DNA of 64,000 bases from Hyphomicrobium sp. (lineage in GTDB: Bacteria; Pseudomonadota; Alphaproteobacteria; Rhizobiales; Hyphomicrobiaceae). Where the stretch lies: positions 124,001 to 188,000 of the forward strand of contig JALHOF010000005.1 in NCBI GenBank assembly GCA_022843145.1. Reading direction: 5' to 3'. Shown here piece after piece: positions 14,101 to 19,195 of the stretch; position 1 is the stretch's first letter, and each line of letters starts with the position of its first letter. The notes under the pieces are model-generated. The model was not told the DNA's origin. It did not search any database and saw only the letters and a program-made list of their open reading frames with translations. Both the position numbers and the translations under genes were made by a program.

Positions 14101-14704
14101 GGCGAACGGCGTGCGCTCGCTGGGCGGCATAGGTCAGTTCGCCGAAAGCGGCACATCGATCATCGGCGAGACCGTGCGCTATGCGCGGCAGCTCGACTTC
14201 AGCCGCAGCCCGGTCGTGGTGCGCGGTGGCACGTCAGGTGACCTGGAGGGTCTGACGGGATTCTCGTTGCGCTCGGAGATCCGCGGTAATCTTGCCGGAC
14301 TCGGCGACGGCGAAATGCTGATCATCGAGAGCCTGGTGCGTGACGACATCCTCAACCTGCAGCTTTCGAACACCATCTCGCAAGGCAATCGCCAGATCGT
14401 CGGCTATCGCGTCACCCAGATCGACGGGCGGCCGCTGCCCGGCTGGCTGGAGCGTGTCGGCACCGACTTCCTGCTCGGCGAGCGTCCGGCGGATATCGAG
14501 CTTCTGGAATTGCGCGTCGAGGGCGTGTTCAACGACGGCACGGTCGTGGTGCAGGAAGTTGAAATCCAGGCCGTCACCGGCGAAATCCAACCGCTGAAGA
14601 AGCCCGCACCGATCGCGCCGCCTCTGTTCCGCGACCAGTTCCGCGCAACGCCGATGCTGACGCCGATCGAACTCGACAATCTCGGCGCGACGATCTCGCG
14701 CTGA
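2126..14704 (+). CDS. giant DUF4347 / cadherin-like repeat surface protein (4192 aa)
   Basis: A single uninterrupted frame encodes a very large acidic, Asp/Thr/Gly/Val-rich protein. Residues 36-45 read LEARIAFDGA, resembling the LEPR-type N-terminal motif of DUF4347 proteins. DUF4347 itself spans about 114-275 (IDAIHIVSHG, ILIYGCDF). Calcium-binding thrombospondin-3-like Asp repeats follow from about 570 to 960 (DTDGDGVIDSIDIDDDSDG). From about 1020 to 3930 there are tandem cadherin/VCBS-like domains (GSYTFDPGTAF, VTYTVSDGNGGTDTATLTV) alternating with putative-Ig domains (GLPPGLSIDPITGVITGT). Five nearly identical 109-residue units sit at about 1096-1640. The C-terminal 260 residues are non-repetitive and end in another Ig-like domain. 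There is no classical Sec signal and I saw no RTX nonapeptides. Such proteins are usually secreted adhesins or matrix proteins; that role is inferred. Confidence 0.88.
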   Translation: MNKILLPAAFPNAAKAKVATGASVEALKSSIAYRALEARIAFDGAIADTVTEINQTTEPPASSSEPAADSQDAAHATTTDQGEPTPIATDAGSDDGLDGMMAAAAEPASSRDSRVIVFIDSAVNDSAQIISAIPDGAEVVFLQPHRDGMAGIAAALEGRRDIDAIHIVSHGLEGELRLGSALLNAASMQGQYLDELTAISNALSADADILIYGCDFTGGDAGLEAAMLLGSITGADIASSSDATGHTDLGGDWDLESELGDIETTSISATGWIGLLAPPTLDLNTASLPANGGATEDFQSNNLTGGTGWTGAWQVSSTGGAAAGDAALVTDLGDISLRLGDDGLRILRTANLSAATTATLELSYRRDALDDINDFVSIQASTSATGTFTEIGRIAGPSNDAAYQSLSLDISAYISSGTTIRFVTSGGLNNSDFVYFDDISITTNAPSFTTSYVTNAAPVSIASANVGIVDADSADIASATITLTNNQPRDLLSIIGGSLPAGITASSYNSATGVLTLTGVASKANYEIAIEQIGFSSTSNVATTRVVSVVVNDGSSDSTAVTSTIAITLDTDGDGVIDSIDIDDDSDGILDVQEQVLVTSAPVTTSLTYSAAASAAAPQVNGQPVIILTDGTVTVTISNNVGASISGSTITTDSSTGTAESVRITATSAAGTVLINGIQFFDLDDFDQTQFVDALALNVTGTWSNLTNANGTDFLVAYANNAAGEAAATTATGETVSFANLRAQGAVSPVILNPNRTQQDNYRATFTFVTPTSTFLVFGTDVVAPLDQVTLFGFTTLPITYALQYYADVDTDSDGIADRVDIDADNDGITDNVEAQTTAGYIAPTGIDTDGDGLDNAYDATPTTGAAGSNGLTPVNTDGADSPDYRDADSDNDGIADVAERGDGQPTSITSMADNDGDGLLDIFEGGNVSDGFDVNDENRTATTLNLLGDPRLNASGSNATPLTLDSLFRDINNNAPAGADNTITTDEDAGYTFSAADFGFSDPNEIVPDAFQTVRLTTLPTNGTLTLDGADVDAGDYVSAADIALGQLVFTPLANASGSPYTSFTFQVQDNGGTANGGQDTDQSPNTITFNVTPVNDPPVATPSTSSGDEDNNIPVALTGTDVDGTIASVTVTTLPPVAQGVLYYADGTTPVVAGTPLTPAEAASLVFDPAPDFNGDVTIPFTVTDNSGATSAPADEVITVNAVNDPPVATPSMSSGDEDNNIPVALTGTDVDGTIASVTVTTLPPVAQGVLYYADGTTPVVAGTPLTPAEAASLVFDPAPDFNGDVTIPFTVTDNTGATSAPADEVITVNAVNDPPVATPSTSSGDEDTNITVALTGTDVDGTIASVTVTTLPPVAQGVLYYADGTTPVVAGTPLTPAEAASLVFDPAPDFNGDVTIPFTVTDNTGATSAPADEVITVNAVNDPPVATPSTSSGDEDTNITVALTGTDVDGTIASVTVTTLPPVAQGVLYYADGVTPVVAGTPLTPAEAASLVFDPAPDFNGDVTIPFTVTDNTGATSAPANEVITVNAVNDPPVATPSTSSGDEDTNIPVALTGTDVDGTIASVTVTTLPPVAQGVLYYADGTTPVVAGTPLTPAEAASLVFDPAPDFNGDVTIPFTVTDNTGATSAPANEVITVNPVNDPPVAVDDSNAGTEHQTLSGDVTPGTPGQDSDIENDTLTVTEVAGLIANVGTGVAGSNGGTFTVAADGTYTFDPGVSFDALAAGQTATTSVSYTISDGNGGTASALLTVTVTGTNDAPVAVADTGSTDEDTPLSVDAASGVLDNDTDVDGDALTVSEVNGLTAGVGAAIAGDNGGTFVLAADGSYTFDPGTAFNDLAVGDVRTTSITYTVDDGNGGTDTATLTVTVIGRNDPVVAVNDVNATTENASLTVDAASGVLDNDTDVDGDTLTVSEIDGIPANVGAGVTGTAGGTFTLQPDGSYTFDPGTAFDNLTAGETRTTSVTYTVSDGNGSTDTATLTVTVTGTNDAPVADDETGSTNEDTTLTVDAAAGLLNGDTDVDGGPLTVTQFVVGTTTYLAGETANLASGDLTINGDGSYTFVPAPDFNGPVPVATYTVSDGNGGTDEGTLTIAVTPVNDAPVADDETGTTPEDTTLTVDAAAGLLTGDTDIDGGALSVTQFVVGTTTYLAGETANLATGDLTINGDGSYTFVPTLNFNGPVPIVTYTVSDGAGGTDEGTLTIAVTPVNDTPTIAAPATIAVVEDTPTTITGITLADVDGGLSSLRLTLSTAGAGVLNWTTTPFISVSGNGTDTIILQGQRSALNNAILAGRIVFAPAANFNGPATLTVVFNDRGNTGADPGLTGDATSEEASTTITLDVAPVNDAPIAIADTNAGTEHQDLTGDVTPGTLGQDSDVDFDTLSVTAINVGMTSVTAGQPITGSNGGTFVVETDGTYTFTPGSDFNGLAVGETVTTQVTYTISDNNGGEASTTLTVTITGENDAPVSTLVPDTASIDSAAATYDVGGYFTDADISDTLSYTVSGLPAGFAIDANGVITGTWANDASQGGPASDGIYVVTVTVDDGNGGTTSRTFDWAVTNPTPVAIDDSATTDEDTAISGDVTPGTLGQDNDPDGDAIFVGEVDGVPANVGSAVAGSAGGTFTIQADGSYTFDPGSDFQDLGPLETRTTEVSYTLTDADGGTAVAVVRVTVTGINDAPTVAATVPAQSSLDAQAITALDVSGAFADVEADTLTYSASNLPLGLTIDPNTGEITGTIDKDASGPTGSQTYTVTLTALDENGASVSTTFDWIVTNPAVVAENDALSTGENTPISGDAFADNGNGADYDPDADDFAVVSITSGATTYAPSASVPGTNGGTFVIEPDGTFTFDPGTDFDSLPVGTSATTTVAYTIRDANGAEAIATITITIDGENDTPVAVGTLPPLTNNDSDTVDVDTSGSFGDADAGTVFTYALIGTAGVDYPAGLSIDANGHIVGTIDHEASQSGPYTVTVQANDGDGGVITQTFEWTVLNPVPDARDDAFGLLEGAGLTGAQVLADNGDGADSDPDGDTLTVIEVNGSGTGVGTGIAGSNGGTFTIEADGSTSFVPGTAFEDLPAGATRTTSVTYTVSDGNGGTDTATVMVTVTGENDVPTSTPIGGQLSLDDDTVSIDVSGNFADVDGDTLTFTLEGVAGVDYPLGLVISPAGVISGNIDSQASQNGNTPTPGLYSVTVKVNDGNGGETTETFSWTVENPVPVATDDTGAVGANDGDTLLANLLDNDVDADRQGAGNPDGDTLTVFEVDGLALTMTSTVSGSAGGRFTVSPDGTVSFDPNGDFADLGPGQTRQTEITYGITDSDGGTSSATVVVTVTGANDAPTSTVIGAQSSVDSSAVTLDIGPNFADVDGHDLTFTATGLPPGLSIDPDTGVISGTVENDASVGGPYSVTVTADDGFGGTASETFVWTVTNPPPVAQNDDVTTGENTQVSGSVLDANGNGPDSDPDGDDLSVSEVNGVPGSVGSPVAGTGGGTFVIGADGSYTFTPGTDFDDLPVGATRVTTVAYTITDGQGGTSTAIVTVTVTGVNDVPVAGPLANVGNIDGDVVTVDTGAAFSDPDGDPLSFTTIGLPPGLSIDPITGVITGTIDTSASVGGPYTVVVTASDPNGGSTTQSFTWAVTNPPPVAQNDNVTTGENAPVNGSVLADNGNGADSDPDGDTLSVSAVNGTPGQVGQPVSGANGGTFVIGADGSYQFDPGTAFDDLQSGETRQTSVTYTVRDADGATSTAMVTVTVTGDNDDPVIAAIVVPPSTDSTSVTVDLSVFVTDPDGDPLIFMATGLPPGLSIDPITGVVTGTLPPDASQGGPYVVTLTTDDGHGGVVSTTFNWQVTNPPPLAVDDTATTRGNEPVRIPVLTNDSDPDGDPLTVTAATALNGTVTVNPDGTIDYQPNPTFAGTDRITYTISDGNGGFSTATVTVHVDPQTVVLLGDVFGFEGPERQPEPLRPQSTIEGIAADGAVVQAVEDVGGMSSLAASIGEEGIIVRAANGVRSLGGIGQFAESGTSIIGETVRYARQLDFSRSPVVVRGGTSGDLEGLTGFSLRSEIRGNLAGLGDGEMLIIESLVRDDILNLQLSNTISQGNRQIVGYRVTQIDGRPLPGWLERVGTDFLLGERPADIELLELRVEGVFNDGTVVVQEVEIQAVTGEIQPLKKPAPIAPPLFRDQFRATPMLTPIELDNLGATISR
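5411..7045 (+). repeat. five tandem 327-bp in-frame units inside the giant gene
   Basis: Units begin at 5411, 5738, 6065, 6392 and 6719, each exactly 327 bp (109 codons) and each opening with codons for VNDPPVATPS. The phrase recurs at 7046, where the sequence changes to a different domain type. Units differ by only a few bases; the third and fourth are almost the same. Each encodes one cadherin-like domain (DEDxNIxVALTGTDVDG, then VLYYADG, then PDFNGDVTIPFTVTDN). This degree of DNA identity implies recent duplication or gene conversion. Confidence 0.95.
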
Positions 14705-14748
14705 CATCGGCCGGCGGCTGAACGCGAAGCTGAGAGCAGGTACAAACG

Positions 14749-14779
14749 AGGGCGCCGGAACGAGATGTTCGGGCGCCCT
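14749..14779. terminator. hairpin terminator between convergent adhesin genes
   Basis: A 13-bp stem (14749-14761 with 14767-14779) has one mismatch and a five-base loop. It lies 45 bp after the giant gene's stop and just beyond the stop of the convergent autotransporter gene. The tail on the plus strand is TTGTTC rather than a run of T. It may serve both genes. Confidence 0.65.
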
Positions 14780-14801
14780 TGTTCGTGCGCGCGAGATGCA
14801 G

Positions 14802-16706
14802 CTACCAGGACAGTTGCAGTCCCGCGCGTCCGCCGATGGAGCCATCGCCGAGACCAATGCCGATACCGGCGCCGACCGAGACCCTTTCGCCGCCGCCGAA
14901 CGCGTTGGCGCTGAGCAGTCCGATCGCGGAGAGACCGAGCGCATTGCGGCCCTCGAAGTTGCCCCAGTTGACGCGCAGGCCGAAGCTGTCGCCGGACATG
15001 AGAACCGGATCGGCGATCGACAACGCGACGGCGACGCCTTCCATCGCGACGGACGACATCTGCTCGGCGCGGTGGATGCGGGTGCTGAACGACCCGACGT
15101 CTCGACTGAGCCCGGCGACCGATGTCTCGACCGCCGCCATGCGGCCGTCGGACTGTGCGACGCTACTCTCGAGCGAGCCGATGCGCTGGCCGTGGCTGGT
15201 GATCGTCGCGGTGTTGGCAGACGTCTGGCCCTGCAGCGTCTGGATGTTCGTCGCGTTGGTCGTGGTTTGCCGTTCGACGCTGGTGATCGAGGTCGTGTTC
15301 TGATCCGTGCGGCGCTTCAACGTCGAGATGTCGTCTTCGGACGTGGTTACGCGGCTGTCGAGCCGCAAGATGCTGGTCGTGGCGGCGCCGACGTTGGTTT
15401 CGAGCGTGCCGACGCGCGTCTCGGTATTGGTGACCCGCGTGCCGAGCGTGGAGAGACCCGAACTGTTGGCATCGACTTGGGACTGCAGCGCCCCGCCGTC
15501 GCTCGCGAGGTTGCCGACTGCGTCGGTGGTGACGAGGCCGGTTGCGCCGGATTGCGCGGCACGGCTGGCGGCGGAAGCCAAACCCGACAGCGTGTAGGTG
15601 TTCGACGTCGATCCGAACACGTATTGCCCGTCCCGACTGGTCGACACGCCTTGTCCGAACGCGGCGGTATTGGCGTGCGCGGCGATCGCGCCTTGGCCGA
15701 CGGCGGTGGACCCCGCCGCAGTGGCCTGCGACAGCTCGCCGAGGGCGGTCGCGTTTTCGGCGGTCGCGGTTGCACCGCGTCCGTAGGCAGCCGTGTTGGC
15801 GGCGGTGGCTTGCGCACCGTCACCGACGGCGGTCGATCCGGACGCGAAGGCGTTGGCGCCGATGGCGACAGCGCCGGCTGAAGTGGCACGCGCGCCGAGA
15901 CCAACGGCGACCGTATCGGCGGCGGTGGCACGCGCGCCGCGTCCGATCGCAGTAGACCCGGAGCCGGATGCGGTGGCGCTCTGGCCGTACGCCGACCCGT
16001 TGTTCCCGGTGGCCAGCGCGTCGGCGCCGGCCGCCGTGGAGTTGATGCCGGATGCCGACGCCGCCGATCCGAGCGCGGTGGTGGCGGAGGCTTGGGCGTT
16101 GGCGAGTGTCCCGATGGCGGTCGACGCTTCGCCGGTGGCACGCGAGGCACGGCCGAACGACGAGGCGTTGTTGCCTTGCGCCGTCGACGACGCGCCGACG
16201 GATGTGGCGTTCGTGCCTTGAGCCAGGGCGGTGCTGCCGAGCGCGGTGGCGTTGCTCGACTGGGCCTGTGCCGAGTTGCCGATAGCGGTGCCATTGACGC
16301 CTTGCGCAAACGCGGACGTGCCGAAAGCGGCGCTCTCGTCACCCAGCGCGCGCGCCATCATACCGACGGCGTTGGCGTGATAGCCGGGGGCGGAGGCCTG
16401 GGTGCCGATGGCGACGGCTCCCGCGCCGAGCGCTTCGGCGACACTGCCGCAAGCCAGCGCGCCGAGCCCGGCGGCGGCATCGGTGCCTAGGCCGCCGTAC
16501 TGCTGGCAGATGAACTGGGCGGAGACCTGGGTGCCGGACAGCAAAAGGGCAAAAGCGGATACGCCCGATCTCAGCGTTGCTGAGTAGAATATCTGAGATG
16601 CGGGACGGGTGAGATTTGAAGCCGAGAAGGCACACGCCTCCTCACTCCACCGCGACGATGGAATTGCAACGGTACGCAAGGAACGAACTCCTGTTGCTGC
16701 GCGCAA
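14802..16706 (-). CDS. YadA-like trimeric autotransporter adhesin
   Basis: This 634-residue protein has the layout of type Vc autotransporters. A hydrophobic export segment near residues 45-65 ends in VSAQF. A long head of about 14-residue repeats follows with the YadA pattern (TAIGNSAQA, STAVGQGAIA, VAVGLGARA). After a neck-like stretch comes a coiled-coil stalk (TRVTNTETRVGTLETNV), then a C-terminal anchor of alternating hydrophobic strands ending in aromatic W, as expected for a trimeric 12-strand barrel. It would be secreted by its own anchor through BAM and bind surfaces or other cells. The first ATG gives a long 45-residue stretch before the hydrophobic core, so the true start may be an internal alternative codon. 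It converges on the giant repeat protein across a shared hairpin. Confidence 0.87.
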   Translation of the reverse strand: MRAATGVRSLRTVAIPSSRWSEEACAFSASNLTRPASQIFYSATLRSGVSAFALLLSGTQVSAQFICQQYGGLGTDAAAGLGALACGSVAEALGAGAVAIGTQASAPGYHANAVGMMARALGDESAAFGTSAFAQGVNGTAIGNSAQAQSSNATALGSTALAQGTNATSVGASSTAQGNNASSFGRASRATGEASTAIGTLANAQASATTALGSAASASGINSTAAGADALATGNNGSAYGQSATASGSGSTAIGRGARATAADTVAVGLGARATSAGAVAIGANAFASGSTAVGDGAQATAANTAAYGRGATATAENATALGELSQATAAGSTAVGQGAIAAHANTAAFGQGVSTSRDGQYVFGSTSNTYTLSGLASAASRAAQSGATGLVTTDAVGNLASDGGALQSQVDANSSGLSTLGTRVTNTETRVGTLETNVGAATTSILRLDSRVTTSEDDISTLKRRTDQNTTSITSVERQTTTNATNIQTLQGQTSANTATITSHGQRIGSLESSVAQSDGRMAAVETSVAGLSRDVGSFSTRIHRAEQMSSVAMEGVAVALSIADPVLMSGDSFGLRVNWGNFEGRNALGLSAIGLLSANAFGGGERVSVGAGIGIGLGDGSIGGRAGLQLSW

Positions 16707-16844
16707 ACAGCGCGCGGGATCCGGCCGGACGCGGCAGACCCGCGTGACCGATCGTTAAAATACTACCTAAGATTGCTTAATTTTCGGTAAATTCGCCTTA
16801 AGCGTGCAGGCCTGCACAACCCCAAGGCGACGTCGGCCTAGGCG

Positions 16845-17672
16845 CTACATCCGGGCGACGACATGATCGAGCAAACGGGCGGGCAGGATGCGCCGGAGCC
16901 CCGCGGCGAGGTATGTCGGCGTCGTGACGAAGTAGCGAAGCCGCGGCTTCCGGCTCTCGAGTGCGTGCGCGAGCTTCAGCGCCACGGCCTCGGGCTCGAG
17001 CTTGAACGTCTCCTTGCCGCCACGCTCCATGCTGTCGAGACGCGCCCGGTAGACGTCGCGGTGCGGCGACCGTTCGATGTCGATCGATCGCTTGAAGTGC
17101 GCGAGCGCGGTCGGAACGAACTTTGTGCGGATCGGTCCCGGTTCGATCAGCGCAACGTGGATGCCCGTTCCAGACAGCTCGATGCGCATGGCGTCGGCGA
17201 GCGCCTCGATGGCGTATTTCGATGCGCAGTAGGCGCCACGGTAGGGTGTGGAGACGAGACCGAGGACGGACGAGCAATGCACAATGCGGCCCTGTCCGTT
17301 TGCGCGCATCGCGGGAACGATGCGGCGCGTCAGATCGTGCCAGGAAAAGACGTTGACCTCGAACTGACGGCGGAGGACGTCGGGCGTGAGATCCTCGACC
17401 GCGCCGACCTGGCCATAGGCGGCGTTGTTGAACAGCGCGTCGAGACGGCCCGACGTGCGATCGAGGACGGCTGCGGCGCAGGCCGCGATCGACGCGGGGT
17501 CCTCGAGTTCGAGATGCAGCGCCTCGACGCCCTCGTCGTTTTCGAGACGCGCGAGATCATCCGGCGTGCGGGCGGTGGCGAAGACGCGCCAGCCGCGCGA
17601 TTTCATGAGCCGCGCGGAGGCGAGACCGATGCCGGACGAACAGCCGGTGATGAGAAGGGATCGAGCGGTCAT
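16845..17672 (-). CDS. short-chain dehydrogenase/reductase
   Basis: This 275-residue NAD(P)-dependent oxidoreductase has a Rossmann fold. The cofactor motif TGCSSGIG is at the N-terminus, NNAAYG is at about residue 85, and the catalytic residues are Ser in HCSSVLG and Tyr/Lys in YCASK. It resembles classical SDRs with a C-terminal hydrophobic tail (YFVTTPTYLAAGLRRILP), a type found in retinol-dehydrogenase-like and sterol/fatty-alcohol enzymes. The substrate cannot be assigned. The ATG overlaps the stop of the upstream BtuF-like gene by four bases (ATGA), so the two are translationally coupled. A perfect 14-bp palindrome at 16804-16817 lies just after the stop. Confidence 0.88.
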   Translation of the reverse strand: MTARSLLITGCSSGIGLASARLMKSRGWRVFATARTPDDLARLENDEGVEALHLELEDPASIAACAAAVLDRTSGRLDALFNNAAYGQVGAVEDLTPDVLRRQFEVNVFSWHDLTRRIVPAMRANGQGRIVHCSSVLGLVSTPYRGAYCASKYAIEALADAMRIELSGTGIHVALIEPGPIRTKFVPTALAHFKRSIDIERSPHRDVYRARLDSMERGGKETFKLEPEAVALKLAHALESRKPRLRYFVTTPTYLAAGLRRILPARLLDHVVARM

Positions 17673-18643
17673 GCCGGATGCACCACGTAGGAGCCGCCGA
17701 GATGACCGAAATCGACGACATCGGGATGGAGGATCTCGGCCAGAATTTCGGCGGTCTCGACGAGGCGCGGCCCCGGCCGGTTGAAGTAGGCGTTGCCGTC
17801 GGCGACGAACACCCGGCCGGCACGGACGACGCGCAAGGCCGGCCAGACGGTGTTGCCCGCCAGCTCGCCCATCGCGCGGGTCGTCGCGGCGATGTCGTAA
17901 CCGCAGGGCGCGACGACGATGATGTCCGGATCGGCGGCGGCCACGGCGTCCCAGGTGATCCACGGCGAATTGCCGCCGGTGATGCCCAGAAGATCGACGC
18001 CGCCGGCGCAATCGACGAGTTCGGGCATCCAGTGCCCGCCCGACATCGGCGGCTCGACCCATTCGATGAAAACGAGGCGCGGCGGCGTGCGGTGGCGGAC
18101 ACGGTCGCGGATGTCATCGAGCCGGCGCATCATATCGGTGACGAGGGCTTCTCCGCGCGCGGACACGCCGGCCGCGTCTGCGATGCGGCGAATGTCGGCG
18201 TAGACGTCGCCCAGGCTGTGCGGGCGGCAGGAGACGATCGTGGCGGCGCTGTCCGTCCAGGTGCAGACGGCGCGCTCGACGTCGGCGAGCGAGACGGCGC
18301 AGACCTCGCACTGGTCTTGTGTGACGATGAGATCGGGGGAAAGCGCCTTGAGCCGGTCGGCATCGACCTCGTAGACCGCGAGTCCCTGCTCGACGAGCGC
18401 CTTGACGCGCTGGTCGATCTCGCGGCTCGTGCCCTCGACCTTGAACTTGGCGCGCGTCAATTGCGGCAGGGCGAGTACGCTCTCGGGCCAATCGCATTCG
18501 TGCGAGCGGGCCACCTGCCGGTCGCGGAGGCCAAGCGCGTGCACGATCTCGGTGGCGCTGGCGATCAGTGAGACGATGCGGGGCGCCTCGATGGCCGGCG
18601 CAGCACGGCGCAACTCGTCTGGTCCGGCGCTCAGCTCTGTCAC
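17669..18643 (-). CDS. BtuF-like corrinoid/siderophore-binding protein, apparently cytoplasmic
   Basis: This 324-residue protein of the periplasmic-binding-protein class III fold carries RIVSLIASATEIVHALG near the N-terminus, LIVTQDQCEVC in the middle and PPMSGGHWMPELV in the second lobe. These fit the cobalamin-binding COG0614 group. No signal peptide is visible: the start is GTG at 18643, preceded by a GAGG site that overlaps the stop of the META gene. Signal-less members of this family are common in proteobacteria and their exact role is unclear. It sits in the middle of a three-gene minus-strand operon and overlaps the dehydrogenase by four bases. A link to the B12-dependent enzymes elsewhere in the window is inference only. 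Confidence 0.8.
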   Translation of the reverse strand: MTELSAGPDELRRAAPAIEAPRIVSLIASATEIVHALGLRDRQVARSHECDWPESVLALPQLTRAKFKVEGTSREIDQRVKALVEQGLAVYEVDADRLKALSPDLIVTQDQCEVCAVSLADVERAVCTWTDSAATIVSCRPHSLGDVYADIRRIADAAGVSARGEALVTDMMRRLDDIRDRVRHRTPPRLVFIEWVEPPMSGGHWMPELVDCAGGVDLLGITGGNSPWITWDAVAAADPDIIVVAPCGYDIAATTRAMGELAGNTVWPALRVVRAGRVFVADGNAYFNRPGPRLVETAEILAEILHPDVVDFGHLGGSYVVHPA

Positions 18644-18650
18644 CTGAACC

Positions 18651-19049
18651 TCATCGCTGCAACTTGACGACGGGCTTGCCGGCGGCGTCGACGAGCGTCA
18701 GCACCAGCCCGTCGAGCTTGTAGTTCTGCATTTTCTCGAGCGCCTTGAGCAGGGCCTGCTCCCGCTCCATCTTGCCTTCGCAGTGCATGCGCGACACCCC
18801 GATGCCGGTGAAGGCGCGGCCTTGGCTGGGAGTCGCTGCAAACTGGCCGAAGAGGCGGTTGCAGGCCGCCTTGCCGCCGAGCTGGTTGCGGAAGAAGACG
18901 AGCGTTCCGGCGTCCTCGACGGCACTGCCATCGATCTCGACGACGCGCCACTCGACGTCGGCGACTTCGGGCGAAAGGGCGGAGGCTGGCATTGTCGCGG
19001 CCTGGACCGCACACACCAAGACAGTCACGAATGCCGCAAGGCGGGGCAT
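18651..19049 (-). CDS. META-domain (HslJ-like) exported protein
   Basis: This 132-residue protein starts with a signal peptide (MPRLAAFVTVLVCAVQAATM, then PASA). The mature part carries the META-domain signature: VEWRVVEIDGSAV, then GKAACNRLFGQF and FTGIGVSRMHCEG. The two Cys residues are those typically conserved in HslJ/DUF306 proteins. The family is linked to heat-shock and novobiocin tolerance in E. coli, but biochemical function is unknown. The start at 19049 is chosen because it places the hydrophobic signal directly at the N-terminus; the frame is open further upstream through non-coding repeat sequence. It is the first gene of the operon META, BtuF-like, dehydrogenase, with seven bases before the next start codon. 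Confidence 0.82.
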   Translation of the reverse strand: MPRLAAFVTVLVCAVQAATMPASALSPEVADVEWRVVEIDGSAVEDAGTLVFFRNQLGGKAACNRLFGQFAATPSQGRAFTGIGVSRMHCEGKMEREQALLKALEKMQNYKLDGLVLTLVDAAGKPVVKLQR

Positions 19050-19072
19050 GGGCACGTCTCCGTTGTCAAACG

Positions 19073-19183
19073 ACACTGTCGTCCCGCTTGTTGCCGGGAT
19101 CCACGTCACCGCGAAATCTGGCGCTCGCTCGAAGCTGGATCCCGGGGCGTCATGTCGGCGACATGCTCCGCATTGGCCCCGGG
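19073..19183. repeat. intergenic inverted-repeat element
   Basis: The core arms CCGGGATCCA (19094-19103) and TGGATCCCGG (19136-19145) are exact reverse complements separated by 32 bp. Weaker symmetry continues outwards to TGTCG at about 19077 and CGACA at about 19173. It fills the gap between mcd and the META gene. The phrase resembles dispersed intergenic palindromes of alphaproteobacteria, but no second copy of this exact form is in the window. Confidence 0.5.
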
Positions 19184-19195
19184 ATGAAACCGGCT

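Noticed and set aside
16804-16817. Perfect palindrome GTGCAGGCCTGCAC as a terminator of the dehydrogenase operon
   Set aside because: It has no loop and no T-run, so it is a poor terminator; it could be a protein-binding site but nothing else supports that.
16845-18062. A 405-codon frame extending the dehydrogenase upstream
   Set aside because: The extra N-terminal part is an arginine-rich out-of-frame reading of the BtuF-like gene. The ATG at 17672 matches the dehydrogenase family start.
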